From: Hamiltosporidium tvaerminnensis
Taxonomy: Eukaryota > Microsporidia > Dubosqiidae
Assembly (NCBI GenBank): GCA_022605425.2
Contig: CM061246.1
Span: 248,001-312,000 of the forward strand
Direction of reading: 5' to 3'
Length of the DNA: 64,000 nt
The position numbers and the translations under genes were made by a program. Positions 9,455 to 20,006 of this stretch are shown piece by piece; position 1 is the first letter of the stretch; each line of letters starts with the position of its first letter. Under the pieces are notes generated by a model. That model was not told the DNA's origin. It saw only the letters and a program-made list of their open reading frames with translations, and did not search any database.

Positions 9455-11971
9455 GCAGAAAAATATTTTTTTTATTTATGATAATGGAATATCAATTTTA
9501 AATATTTGAGAATTCTATTGATGTAATAATAAGGAGTACAGTAATATTTTTTTACAAAAATATATGGACGAAACAAATATTCAGGATTTAAAGAATAATG
9601 TGTTTTTATTTTAAAAGCAAATATTTTTTACACATCCAATCAGATAGATTTCTTGAAATTTAAGTAGATTGAAATAATTTTCTTGATAATATATCTTCTA
9701 TCATTTACTATAGAGAGATTCTTTTCCTCAATAATCATCTAATTATACTTATTTCATAAAAACTAATTATTAAATTTTAATTTTGACAAAAATATTTTAA
9801 ACCCGAATTATGATAAAAAAGCAAACAATTTTTTTACACACAATGTATTTAAGTTAGTCATACATGAATGGGGCATATTATTAGGAATTAATGTTTATTT
9901 ATAATTCAATTTCATTTTCTGAATGAGAATTCATATTTGTAGTTTAAATTTGTAAGTAGAAGACAAAGTAAAAAAGAGTGGAATTGCTTATTATAGAAAT
10001 ATTTTATAGTTTCGTCAAAAAATTACTTGTTTTTCCCAAAAAGTTAAAACAAAATCAGTTTCAATTAGACAAATGTCATAGCTTCCAATTTTTTCGGGAA
10101 GTCGATAAATCTACAAATTTATAGTATAACTATATGTAATGATTAAGATTTATTATTTATACTCAATTTATTTTGTATTACATTCTGTGTTTATGAAGGC
10201 TTTAAATCAATCCGAATTGTATTTGTCGAACTGATGAAAAAATACACATAATATGAATCTCAAATATACTTATATAAACTAACTCAAAATCTTTCTGGTA
10301 TTTCTAAGAAAATCGTGCCAAAACATAAGGAAATGGAATTTATAATTTAATCATACGAATACTAATGATGACGTAGTAATTATTGAAGTAACCAAACTTG
10401 AAATAACAAATTATTTTAAATGAAATAATTACAGAAACGGTCGCTACATATTGTATGGTATAAATAGATTTGAATTTTTATATTTGGCGGTAAAATTAAA
10501 TACTGTTTAACATTTCATATTTAAAATTCGTTAAATTGAATTGTAAAGATTCAAAAATTTTAACGATTCAATAAGTAGAATTAATTACCTTTATTTTGTT
10601 TCTGATACTTCCATATCTTATTTCATGCTCTTAGTGATATTAAAATTTATAATCGCATCACAATTAAAGACCTGTAAATCAACATTTGCGTAATTTTATT
10701 GCATTACATTATTTTTCCAATCGAACCAAATCTTATTTATGTAGATACTAAGAATGTATACATTAAATATGTTTTGCATATTCAAATCATTTCATCTTCT
10801 ATATGTTGATGTGGAAAATATGTGTAATAGTAATATATTAATTTTACACATATAGATTTAAGAATATTGAGATCAAATATACTGACAAGTTTTTTTTTAT
10901 AACAAAGACATAGATTTAATTGAAACTTTGTAAAAAAAATAATAGTATAAAAAACCCGCAACATTTTTAGCATTTTGTATAATTAATACAGAATTAAATG
11001 AAAAAATTTGTTCAACGGGTTTTTAATAATTAGTTCGTTGGTTATGGAACATTGATTTACTTTATGGGAATCAAAGAATGTTTTAAAAAGATTTCATTTT
11101 TGGTAATTTATCTATATCAATACATAAATGATTTGAAGTAAAGATTTCATTTATAACGCAAGAAAAAAATATTGAGGTATACTTGTAATATAAATATTGC
11201 TCTCAATGTTATATATGTAAAGCTATATAACGGTTTTAAAGCTGATATCGAAGGAAAATGCAAATTTAATTTTGTGGAATTTGAAGTTTAATTATGGAAC
11301 TATGGGAATATGGTTTTTCAAATTTATAGATTGGTTGTTTATATGTGATCAAATAATTCCACCTTCAAAAATAGATTAACTATTTTTTAGCGGCTATGTT
11401 CAAAAATGCAAAGGAAAATACTAAAATTTTTCAAAAACAGTTATTAAAAATTTTTGGTAATAATATTTATTGCAAATCGAGAAACTGTGTTTTATAATAT
11501 GATATGTAAATGAAGAATTCAACCCAAAGCAATTTAATTTTATTTTGGTTAGAAATAGTATATGATAAACGCGATCAAAAGGACGAACTATTTAATATAC
11601 ACATAGAAATAGTGAAACTAGCAACAATATATTTCTTAAAAAGGATCTTGATAAGAAGATAACTCATCTTTTCAGATTTATGAATTTAAAGTAATATTTA
11701 GAAATTACTGAAGAAGTAAAAAAACACATTGGCTTTTGGTGTGGAAAAAATGTACGCCTAAGAAATAGAAACGCTTTCAAGCATTTTAAACATCTAAAAA
11801 ACGTTGCATCATGCCCATAAAATCCTGTTATTTTTAATAATTATTATTTAATGTTTCTCTGTGTTTTTACTATTTATCTATTTTAGATAATATTTTCGGG
11901 TTTATTGGTAGTATAACTAAAAGAGCAATATGTTATATACAACTTTATGTAAAAGTATCACATCTTTTTAA
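9455..11971. other. 2.5-kb gene-free AT-rich stretch
   Basis: No gene is supported on either strand. Near 11700-11820 a plus-strand frame reads as a basic His/Lys/Asn-rich stretch ending in TAA, possibly debris of a mobile element, but I recognise no family. The rest is short frames and A/T runs. Confidence 0.5.
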
Positions 11972-12673
11972 AACAGTGGCAAGTGTTATATTTGTTTTCA
12001 TGACTGTAACGCAGTTCTAGGTTTAACATAAATAACTGCTACCCCACCACTCCATCGGTAACCCCTGCGATGCCTATGTTTCAAAGCTTTTCATCTACTA
12101 AGTGCGTAGAACCTAATTACTAGGCGAGGCAGTTGCCCGGAGTTCATTAATGTTCGTTGCATGAAGTGTGATCGAAGGCCGAAGCCCCCCCTGGGCACCC
12201 CCAAGACTATGCAGCATTCCCACTTAATTTTCACTTTCTGAACCCAATAAACTTTTAGCTAAGATATATTTCAGAGACTTACATGGGGTCCACCTAGACA
12301 GTGCAATTTCAGACCAACAGGTATAATCTGCTACTTAGCTTTCCTGGATTTAAATGGTTTTTTGTTTTGTATCTCCCAGGCGCTAAGTCTTCTAATCCGA
12401 GTGAGCAAGGCTAGGTTTCCATACTTTTACATGGCAATTACCTACATGTTCAGCTGCAGTCTGTATAATCTGGTTGCATAAAAAACTATAAATAAATTTG
12501 TAGAAAAAGTTTCTCCTTTTATTAGACCTCTCCTCCTCATACAAACTCCCATGGAACAACCAAAGATGTAGTGTGGTTTTATTCCCACTAAAAATCCGAA
12601 CAATGATTTCATACCGGTCTCACACACTCATTGCCAAGCAGAAAGTTTTTTATGTGGCTATCCTCCCTCCACT
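11972..12673 (+). repeat. Dispersed repeat family A, copy A2
   Basis: This copy lies in the opposite orientation to A1, A3 and A4 and is among the best preserved. It begins near AAACAGTGGCAAGTG and ends at CTATCCTCCCTCCAC (about 12657-12671). Diagnostic blocks on this strand are GCAGTTCTAGGTTTAACAT near 12012, AGTCTTCTAATCCGAGTGAG near 12385 and CTCATTGCCAAGCAGAAAG near 12628. At about 702 bp it defines the length of the family. Confidence 0.8.
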
Positions 12674-13146
12674 ATGTTATATACAATACATATATATATT
12701 ATTAATCATAAAATAACAAATATTAACCAAGAAACTCTAGGATATGGTGTGAAAATAAAAAAAGGGTAAACATCACAAGCTTAATGATGTAATATATTGA
12801 TATATCTTGGAAAGGCATACTTTTCCTATGAGTTTAAAAAAATGTTTGAACTTTAAAACTATTTTAATTCAGTATATAACGTATCGTCAAATATTAAACT
12901 AGTTCGATTATATAAAGCAGAAATATAGTGCAATTATTTATAAAGAATTTTTCCATTATTTCAGAAGAAACATACAGTTATCAAAAAAAATCCGAATATC
13001 TATGTTTTAATGAAATTATTCCTATGTAAAACTGCGTGATATAAGTGTTTAAATTGTTTCATAAGAGTATATTTTAAACATATATCTAGGGTTACTTTTA
13101 TAATATTGTCTATATAAAATAAAACGATTAAATTTACAAAATTTTA
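12674..13146. other. Gene-free spacer between two mobile elements
   Basis: AT-rich sequence separating repeat A2 from the Tc1-like element. I see no ORF or RNA gene in it. Confidence 0.5.
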
Positions 13147-13162
13147 GTCAAAAAAACTTAGG
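13147..13162 (+). repeat. Left terminal inverted repeat of Tc1-like element
   Basis: GTCAAAAAAACTTAGG, matching the right terminus in inverted orientation at 15 of 16 positions. Confidence 0.75.
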
Positions 13163-13330
13163 GTACTTTTTAAGATTTAGTATGCCTCTTTGGGCATATG
13201 TGACACTCAAAACTCGCGATTTTCATAGAAATAACACGTTTTTGCACAAAATCAATATGAATTTCATTCCGAATTTTGAGTTTTTTTTGCTTTACTCCAT
13301 TCAGATTTTAAAAAGTATTTTACACAATTA

Positions 13331-14136
13331 TTCTTTCATTTAAGCCCATAGATGTTCCATTTGATTTAAATCAGCTAATCGGGATAACCAAGGAAGAACT
13401 TCAAAGTCTTATTCTTTTAAAAATTCCACAGTAACCTTTGATGTATATTTAGAATCAATATCTTGCTGAAAAATATACTCCTCTAAACTGAAATTTCTAA
13501 CAGATGATTCTAAATTATTTGTAAGAATACTAACAAATTGAAATCGGGCTATAGTAGTATCAATGGATGCTAACCTTCCAAGATTTGATATGACATACAT
13601 CCTAAAACATATTATTCGTCTTTTATGCTTAACTCTTTTGGTCATATATTTAGGTGTTCATCGTGCCTCTGTAATTGTTAACTCCTACCTGCTCAATTAA
13701 ACAAGTTGAACTTCTATTCACAACCAAACATTGTAATTTTGTAATCGTCATCGGAAATCAATAAAAATAATTTTGAAATTTTTAAATTGGTAATCATATT
13801 TTTTTGGGACAAAAATGGTTTCTGAGCACAGAAAAACGTATAATTACCGACTTTTTCGATAGATTTCTTATAGTTTTGATATTAACGTTATAATTACATA
13901 ACACATACAATTTTTTAGTGATTTCTGTTGGACCAATTTTAAGATTTTCTTCCTCTAGAATCAGAAATTCTATTGGTTATGGCGATATCTATAAAGACAG
14001 GTCGTCCAGATCTATCTTTAAGATTCGTCCCTTTTATATTTATATACTTATGTAAAGTATCATGGACTGTAGACCTAGCGATGTAAATAAATTTAGAAAA
14101 TTCCATCTGAATAACATTTAAGCTTAACTCCACCAT
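13331..14136 (-). pseudogene. Tc1-family transposase pseudogene (DD34E)
   Basis: Read on the minus strand, the N-terminal part (14136-13939) resembles a paired-like helix-turn-helix followed by RSGRP, the hinge motif of Tc1 transposases. The C-terminal part (13645-13409) has YIFQQDIDSKYTSK, equivalent to the second catalytic Asp motif. The reading continues in frame through a TAA at 13409-13411 into LPWLSRLADLNQMEHLW, equivalent to the third catalytic motif. Exactly 34 codons separate the catalytic D and E, the Tc1 spacing. Stops interrupt the frame at 13409 and 13340, and the middle (about 13650-13930), which should contain the first Asp, is out of frame. Confidence 0.85.
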
Positions 14137-14245
14137 AGCATCTTATTTCCCGGCTGATTAAATATAATCCTTTGGTGGGTGATTTAAATTTCAAAAGAAA
14201 TAATTAACTGATCTATGAAACAAAATACATAATAAATTTTAGGTG

Positions 14246-14261
14246 CCTAATTTTTTTTGAC
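14246..14261 (-). repeat. Right terminal inverted repeat of Tc1-like element
   Basis: The plus strand reads CCTAATTTTTTTTGAC, the inverted partner of the left terminus. Confidence 0.75.
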
Positions 14262-15406
14262 ATTTTGAAAAGATATATCTGCAAATCTATAACTAGAGAT
14301 TATAAACAAATCCACCAAAGAACAATGTATAGATAAAATATTATAACTTATTACTATTGCAAAAAAATTAAAATTCCTATTAAAAATATATGAAAATTTG
14401 GAATTTTTAAATGCTGGGGTTTTTTTGACATATGTATATTCAAAGAACAAACGATATTTTTAGTTTACTTATGTATCATGTAAACTGAGGAAATTTAAAA
14501 CTTCTTATAAAGTTAAATAGATAGCTATGCCTTTTACTACAGAATATACTTGAAAATTTGAATTTTAGGTCAATTATAAGGACATTTCAAATCTCTAATT
14601 ATTAAAAAAAGTAAAAAAATAAGAGTTTCAATGAATCGAAGACACTTTTTCAAAAACTTTAGAATACAGATTAATAAGATTAAGTTGATATACTATAAAA
14701 CAAGTATTGTTTTCATGTACTAAAAGATTATATAATACGATAGTAAATAGTATCATGGTGCCCGTATTCACTCTGATTCTAGTATTTAAAATCCAAATTT
14801 TATTTTTTAAAAATGCAAACAAGTAATCAGATCCAAGCTAATTGATAAGATATGTTACAAAAGAAAAGTTAAAAATAATTAGATTGAATAAAATATAAAA
14901 ACAATTATTTAAATATGCGCGAATGATAGGATATAAAGAAATACATTACAATATTTAAAGAAAATTTAGCTTATCTATCAACTATCAAAATATCGAAATA
15001 ATAAAAAATAAAAAAATCCAATTAAGATTACTCTATCAAACAGAAATATCATACGAGACCGCAATATATTTTAATTTTACATCAAAAACGTTTTAAATTG
15101 TACATCATGAAAGCATTATTATTTCTATGATGTTTTTAAAAAAAAGATTAGGAACAGTATTAAATAAATATCATTTAAAAGTAACACGCAAAGATTATAA
15201 AAAAATATGTTATAAAAATTCTTATAATCATGAATAATGAAGATTTGGAGTTTTATTAAATATAAATATAAAAAAATGCTTTTTTAATTACATTCTTAAC
15301 ATAAACATTCACATTTTCAATGATGTTTTATTAGTACTTGTAAATATTATAAAAAATCAAAATATCTTTTAGTTAAAAAAACAGCTAATAAATTTTTAAA
15401 GATATA
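14262..15406. other. AT-rich intergenic stretch
   Basis: Nothing recognisable apart from the promoter region expected upstream of the DRG1 gene. The short open frames here have non-coding composition and no start motif. Confidence 0.5.
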
Positions 15407-15412
15407 CCCATA

Positions 15413-16501
15413 ATGGGTATACAAGATAGAATAAAAGAAATAGAAAATGAAATGGCGAGAACACAACGAAATAAAAAAACCGAGCATCATTTTGGTGTAA
15501 TGAAAGCAAGACTAGCTAAACTGAAACAAGATCTTCTCATTCCAAAATCAATAATATCTAAAACCGATACATTTGAAGTTATGAAGGACGGTGATGCACG
15601 GGTATCACTTATAGGATTCCCGAGTGTAGGTAAATCTACACTTCTTTCTAAAATTACATCAACGGAAAGTAAAGCAGCCGAATATGAATTTACAACGCTT
15701 ACTTGTGTGGCTGGTAAATTAAACTATAATGGTACAAATATACAAATACTGGATTTACCCGGTATTATTTGTGGTGCGTCCCAAGGAATTGGGCGAGGTA
15801 AACAAGTTATTGGGGTGGCACGCACAGCCGATTTAATTTTAATTGTTTTGGATCCTTTGAGATTATCAGATAAAAAAGTATTAGAAAATGAACTTTATTC
15901 CATGGGAATTCGTTTAAACAAGAACAAACCAGATATTTCTTTAACAATAACACAATCTGGTGGAATAAATATAAACTTTTTAATTAAACAAACAAATTTA
16001 ACTGAACCAACAGTAACTGGAATTTTAAAAGAGTATAAAATAAATAATTGTATTATGATTGTACGAGAAGATGTTACTGACGATGATATAATAGATATTT
16101 TAACAAATAGGGCTGTTTATGTTCCATGCTTGTTCTGTTATAATAAAATTGATAATCTTACTTTAAAAGAACTCGAAAATTTAAATTTAGATGAAAATTC
16201 GTTTGCTTTAAGCAGTCAAAGAGACTGGAATTTAGAAGAATTAAAAGAAGAAATATGGTACCGTTTGGGAATAAAAAGAGTTTATACTAAAAGAAAGGGA
16301 TGTTTTCCTGATTTGAATTTACCAGTAATTTTAAGAAAAAGTTGTACTGTAAAGGATTTTTGTAAAAATATTCATCGAGATTTTGTTGATAATTTTAAAT
16401 TTGCTTTGATATGGGGCGCAAGTGCTAAACATAATCCACAAAAAGTAGGGCTTAATCACGAACTTTGTGATGAAGATGTTGTCAGAGTTTATACAATATA
16501 A
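15413..16501 (+). CDS. RBG1: DRG1/Rbg1 family translation-associated GTPase
   Basis: A 362-residue protein, full length for the DRG family and clearly of the DRG1/Rbg1 branch. It starts with the family's N-terminal helical segment (IKEIENEMARTQRNK at 7-21). The G domain has G1 GFPSVGKST at 68-76, the effector segment AAEYEFTTL at 88-96, G3 DLPG at 114-117 and G4 NKID at 244-247. The C-terminal TGS domain includes LRKSCTVKDFCKNIHRDFVDNF and GASAKHNPQKVGLNHELCDEDVV. In yeast and animals DRG1 binds the DFRP1/Tma46 protein and ribosomes and helps relieve stalled translation; no partner gene is nearby here. CCC at 15407-15409 lies three bases before the ATG. The identification is secure. Confidence 0.96.
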   Translation: MGIQDRIKEIENEMARTQRNKKTEHHFGVMKARLAKLKQDLLIPKSIISKTDTFEVMKDGDARVSLIGFPSVGKSTLLSKITSTESKAAEYEFTTLTCVAGKLNYNGTNIQILDLPGIICGASQGIGRGKQVIGVARTADLILIVLDPLRLSDKKVLENELYSMGIRLNKNKPDISLTITQSGGININFLIKQTNLTEPTVTGILKEYKINNCIMIVREDVTDDDIIDILTNRAVYVPCLFCYNKIDNLTLKELENLNLDENSFALSSQRDWNLEELKEEIWYRLGIKRVYTKRKGCFPDLNLPVILRKSCTVKDFCKNIHRDFVDNFKFALIWGASAKHNPQKVGLNHELCDEDVVRVYTI

Positions 16502-18418
16502 TATATCTAATTGATAATTTGGTTATTAAGAACTAATGAATATGTCTATCTTATTTAAATTGATAGTTATTTTTAAGAATATTTATGATTACCTTATTGT
16601 ACAAGTTATGTTAAAAAAATAATAAAAATATATTTTACAAAACTGTATTGATTTAATAATTAAAAATTTTAACTTTTCTAAGTAAAATAGATTTGCTTTT
16701 TTATTCTATTTATGATTTTAAAATATACTTTTGATCTTTTTATACAATTATCAGCATTTATTATTTTTTTTAAAACAATTTTATTTTATCTTTCATGATC
16801 TTTATACTTAAAAATTTTTATATTGTTTAAGTATTCACAAAAAAATCACTTAAAATGCTTTTTGTTTAGTTCTCATGAAGATAATAGTGTAGGGTTTATT
16901 AAATAAATTAACATTAAAAGCATAATTATTTAAAAAAAGGTTTTTTCTTCACTTCAATTTGATGATTTTGTATAATTTCTTTCCAAGCTTCTGATCCTAT
17001 AATCATATCAACTGATACAAATAAATTTATTTTAGTATTAACTTCGTTTACTTGCTTATTTTTATAACTTTTACCATTTTATGGGAGAGTTTTTTAAATC
17101 GAGTATCTTTGTGTGTTTTTGGTCAATATACTATGACATTCTGTCTTTTTATACCTATCAGGGTCTGTTTTTACATTTCTGTGTTTATTTGCTTAACATT
17201 ATTATTCTCATCGGTATGTAAATATAATAAATAAATATGCTGCGTGACTGTAAGCATCCTGTATAACCTACAATAAGTCTCTTTTATGATCATTTTTAAT
17301 TTTTAGGAATAATTTGAAGATATATCATGTGTATTATAGAAGATTTTTATTGAAATCAATTCGAAATACTATATTTCCTAATGTTTTGGAAAAAAAATTA
17401 AATCTTTGATACTTATTTTTATTTTTTTAGGAAAATTTGTATATTCAGAATATTTAACAGCCGTCGATTCTAGATTTAAAGCCAGATTTCGCACATGTTG
17501 GCTGTTTTATATGTTTGTTTTATAGTGAGCTATATGCATATATTTGTCTGATCTTGATGAAAATAAACATATATATGCTCAATTCTAAATTCTATCTTTG
17601 GTATTTATAACCGAGAATGTTTTTAATTTTAAAATAATTAAAATTAAGGACTTGATTTGTATTTATCTTTGGATTATTTAGCATTCAAGTTCGTATTTAG
17701 GCAATTAAAAACCAAGATATTATTTATTTTCATCATAATTATGATAAAAATGCAAGTAAATCTCTTTAACCATAAATATTGGGCATTTAAACATAGTAAA
17801 TTCTACAGTACCGCTTCAAAAATATTTATAGCTAACATTTTATTTTACCATTAATTTATGGGGAGCTTCTTGCTATCAAAAGAATAAAAATATATTTATC
17901 AAATTATAGTAACTATAACTATTTGTTGCCTTTCTAACTGAAATATCCAAACTTGATTCTTGATTTATTAAATGATTAGTTGAAACTCAAACAAGTTATA
18001 TAATTTATTACAATACTCATCACTTTATACGTAAGCTTAATTAAATCTTAGAAAAAACAAGGGTAATTTCTTTTTATTTTTAAACTTTCAATTATTTTGG
18101 ATATATTCAATTATAATAATTTATAGCTATGGAGAGAAAATGGTTTTTGAGAATTAAATTAGAAAATTGTGGTTTTTTTAAGTGTTCATTTTTATGGTAT
18201 AATTTTTTTAACATTTCTTTTCCATCTTGAAACTATGAAATCTGTTAAAGGATTAAAATCAAATTTCTATATAAAAAATATTTTTAATCAGTTTATATTT
18301 GATCTGGTAAAAGAATATTTCTTAATTCATTAAAATAATAGAAATAAATCAAAATTCTTTCTTTTTAGAAATAAAATATAAAAAATCAAATAATTGAAAT
18401 GAACACCAACTTTTTTTA
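16502..18418. other. Gene-poor stretch with a broken minus-strand ORF
   Basis: Mostly AT-rich non-coding DNA downstream of DRG1 and downstream of Rpn8 (the two genes converge on it). The only coding-like signal is the small broken minus-strand frame at 16926-17077, listed separately. Confidence 0.5.
16926..17077 (-). pseudogene. Small frameshifted ORF with a CCC start motif
   Basis: On the minus strand an ATG at 17077-17075 is preceded by CCC (17085-17083) at the spacing seen for real genes here, but the frame closes after nine codons. An overlapping frame then runs to a TAA at 16928-16926 and encodes a gene-like peptide including VSVDMIIGSEAWKEIIQNH. A single-base shift would join them into a protein of about 51 residues. 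I do not recognise it and see no intron whose phase would repair it. It could be a small decayed gene, a sequencing error, or chance. Confidence 0.25.
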
Positions 18419-19219
18419 TTAAAAAACCTCAGAAACACTTTCCTTTCGACTTAAAACCAAATCAGTAATTTTAACAACAGCATTAGCAAGTAATGAAGTA
18501 AACAAAGCCATTTTACTTTCGTCATCATCTTCTGAGACGATAGGAACTTCATTTAAGCATTTTTGTAAATACCGCAATATTTTTTGATCAACTCGGATTT
18601 CATTATTTTTAACTTTTTGCAAATACTCAACGATTACTGTCAAACTTTTCTCATACATTTCCATAGAAGATTTTATATCTTTTACATTTGTAAAATATTT
18701 AGAAACACTACAGTCCCGTATATCTTTAAGTAAATGTTCTACACCTACTTCCTCGGCTTCTTCTCCTTCAACAACACATGGAATATATTTAAATTTTTTA
18801 TCGTTTTTCTTTCCACTTTTATCGTCAACCAATCTAAATATTTGTACCTGTTCACTTATATTAAAGGCTTTTACATCAACGATAACCAATAAAGGATTTG
18901 GTAAATCACGCATAAATGACTTTGTTATATCTAAATCATTTTTATGCAAAGATGGACCTGAATGATACCAACCCAATATTTTCTCAGAAGAATCTACTTT
19001 GTTTAAAAGTGCATACATTTTATCAGAATATGACGTATCAAAAAACCAATTACCTTTATCATCTTCACTAAATGGAACAGCATAAGATTTTGTTACAAAT
19101 AATCTTTCATCCATTTTTCCCATAACTATACCTGCAACCCTTTTACTATCACACCTTCTATAATGATCTACAACAGATGCCATAACAAGAGGATGAACTG
19201 TTATATTATTATCTACCAT
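18419..19219 (-). CDS. RPN8: 26S proteasome lid subunit Rpn8 (PSMD7)
   Basis: A 266-residue MPN-domain protein. Rpn8 pairs with the deubiquitinase Rpn11 in the proteasome lid and is itself non-catalytic. Visible signatures are ITVHPLVMASVVDHY at 6-20, the AVPFSEDD block at 47-54, GWYHSGPSLHKND at 83-95 and GEEAEEVGVEHLLKDI at 152-167, which is nearly invariant in Rpn8. The zinc-binding HxH of active MPN+ proteins is absent (H-S-G instead), as expected. The helical C-terminal region is shortened relative to the roughly 320-340 residues of yeast and human. A CCC (19228-19226 on the minus strand) lies just upstream of the ATG. The identification is secure. Confidence 0.95.
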   Translation of the reverse strand: MVDNNITVHPLVMASVVDHYRRCDSKRVAGIVMGKMDERLFVTKSYAVPFSEDDKGNWFFDTSYSDKMYALLNKVDSSEKILGWYHSGPSLHKNDLDITKSFMRDLPNPLLVIVDVKAFNISEQVQIFRLVDDKSGKKNDKKFKYIPCVVEGEEAEEVGVEHLLKDIRDCSVSKYFTNVKDIKSSMEMYEKSLTVIVEYLQKVKNNEIRVDQKILRYLQKCLNEVPIVSEDDDESKMALFTSLLANAVVKITDLVLSRKESVSEVF

Positions 19220-19712
19220 TTTAAAGGGTTTCTTTGTTTACACATATTTTATATTTTTAATACTGATTTGTAATTTTTTTTGAATGATATAAAGAGAATA
19301 TTTTTTTTTTCAAGAAACATTTTTTTGTTATCATTTTATATTTTTACGTGATGTTTAATTTTTATTTTACAAATATTTTATGAGTGGAACAGAATTATAT
19401 TTTTTAATGATTTAAATAGTTTTTTTTTGGTTAAAGAATTATTTTCAATGTGTGGTTTAATAATTTAATAGACAATTAAAATATTTGAAATATTTTTTTA
19501 AAAATTTTACAAACCAAAATTACTTTACTTTAAAAATTAAAGAGATAATTGTGACACTTACTGAACCATTAACACATTTACAGTAATTTCAAGACTTATT
19601 ACTTTACTTTACAAACCAAAGAGATAATTCTGCAGTTACTGAACAATTAAAACATTTACAGTATTTCAAGACTTATTACTTTACTTCACACCAAAGAGTA
19701 TATAAAAATGAT
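19220..19712. other. Spacer between RPN8 and the EAF7-like gene
   Basis: Contains the start motif of RPN8 and a tandem duplication at 19519-19699. No gene is seen. Confidence 0.55.
19519..19699. repeat. 79-bp tandem repeat, about 2.3 copies
   Basis: Units start at 19519, 19598 and 19675, each with ATTACTTTACTT. The two full units share AGAGATAATT, ACATTTACAGTA and TTTCAAGACTTATT. The third is a partial copy running up to the 3' end of the neighbouring gene. Confidence 0.85.
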
Positions 19713-20006
19713 TTATTTTTCTTCTTCTTTATTTTCAACATATGGCTCAAAATTTTTATCAAAACTCATTTTGTTGTCAAAAATACGATCAAAATCTTCT
19801 TCGTCAAATTTTTCTACAGGAAATGTTGTATTGAGAAATGTCCATATATTATCTGCTGTAATAATATTTGGTTTTTTCATGTTTCTTAAAATTTTTACGA
19901 GATAAAAATGTTTATGAATTCCTACCGGTTTTATTGCACCAAGTGCTTTTATTATTCTTATTTTTATATGTGCATCAGAATAATTGGTTCTTTTAGTAAG
20001 TGTCAT
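19713..20006 (-). CDS. EAF7: Eaf7/MRGBP-like NuA4 subunit (CT20 family)
   Basis: A 97-residue protein matching the conserved core of the CT20 family (yeast Eaf7, human MRGBP), a subunit of the NuA4/TIP60 histone acetyltransferase that docks with Eaf3/MRG15. The core signature is seen as ALGAIKPVGIHKHFYLVKIL at 21-40, followed by ITADNIWTFLNTTF at 49-62, where the family has a predicted helix around an I-W pair, and then an acidic segment. Yeast Eaf7 is over 400 residues and human MRGBP about 200, so only the core remains. On its strand the ATG is preceded by CCC (20014-20012). Divergence and small size leave some doubt. Confidence 0.75.
   Translation of the reverse strand: MTLTKRTNYSDAHIKIRIIKALGAIKPVGIHKHFYLVKILRNMKKPNIITADNIWTFLNTTFPVEKFDEEDFDRIFDNKMSFDKNFEPYVENKEEEK

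Larger units (their letters stand above)
13147..14261 (-). mobile_element. Tc1/mariner transposon relic with both terminal inverted repeats
   Basis: An element of about 1.1 kb, the normal size for Tc1/mariner. Its ends are imperfect inverted repeats: the left end starts GTCAAAAAAACTTAGG (13147-13162) and the reverse complement of the right end starts GTCAAAAAAAATTAGG (14261-14246), one mismatch in 16. A TA stands just outside the left end; the right flank no longer shows a clean TA. The interior carries a broken minus-strand transposase. It cannot encode a functional enzyme. Confidence 0.85.

Noticed and set aside
16926-17077. Spliceosomal intron (GTAAAC ... TACTAA ... CAG) in the small minus-strand ORF
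   Set aside because: The splice phases do not match the downstream reading frame for any GT/AG pair I tried, and joining gives an immediate stop.
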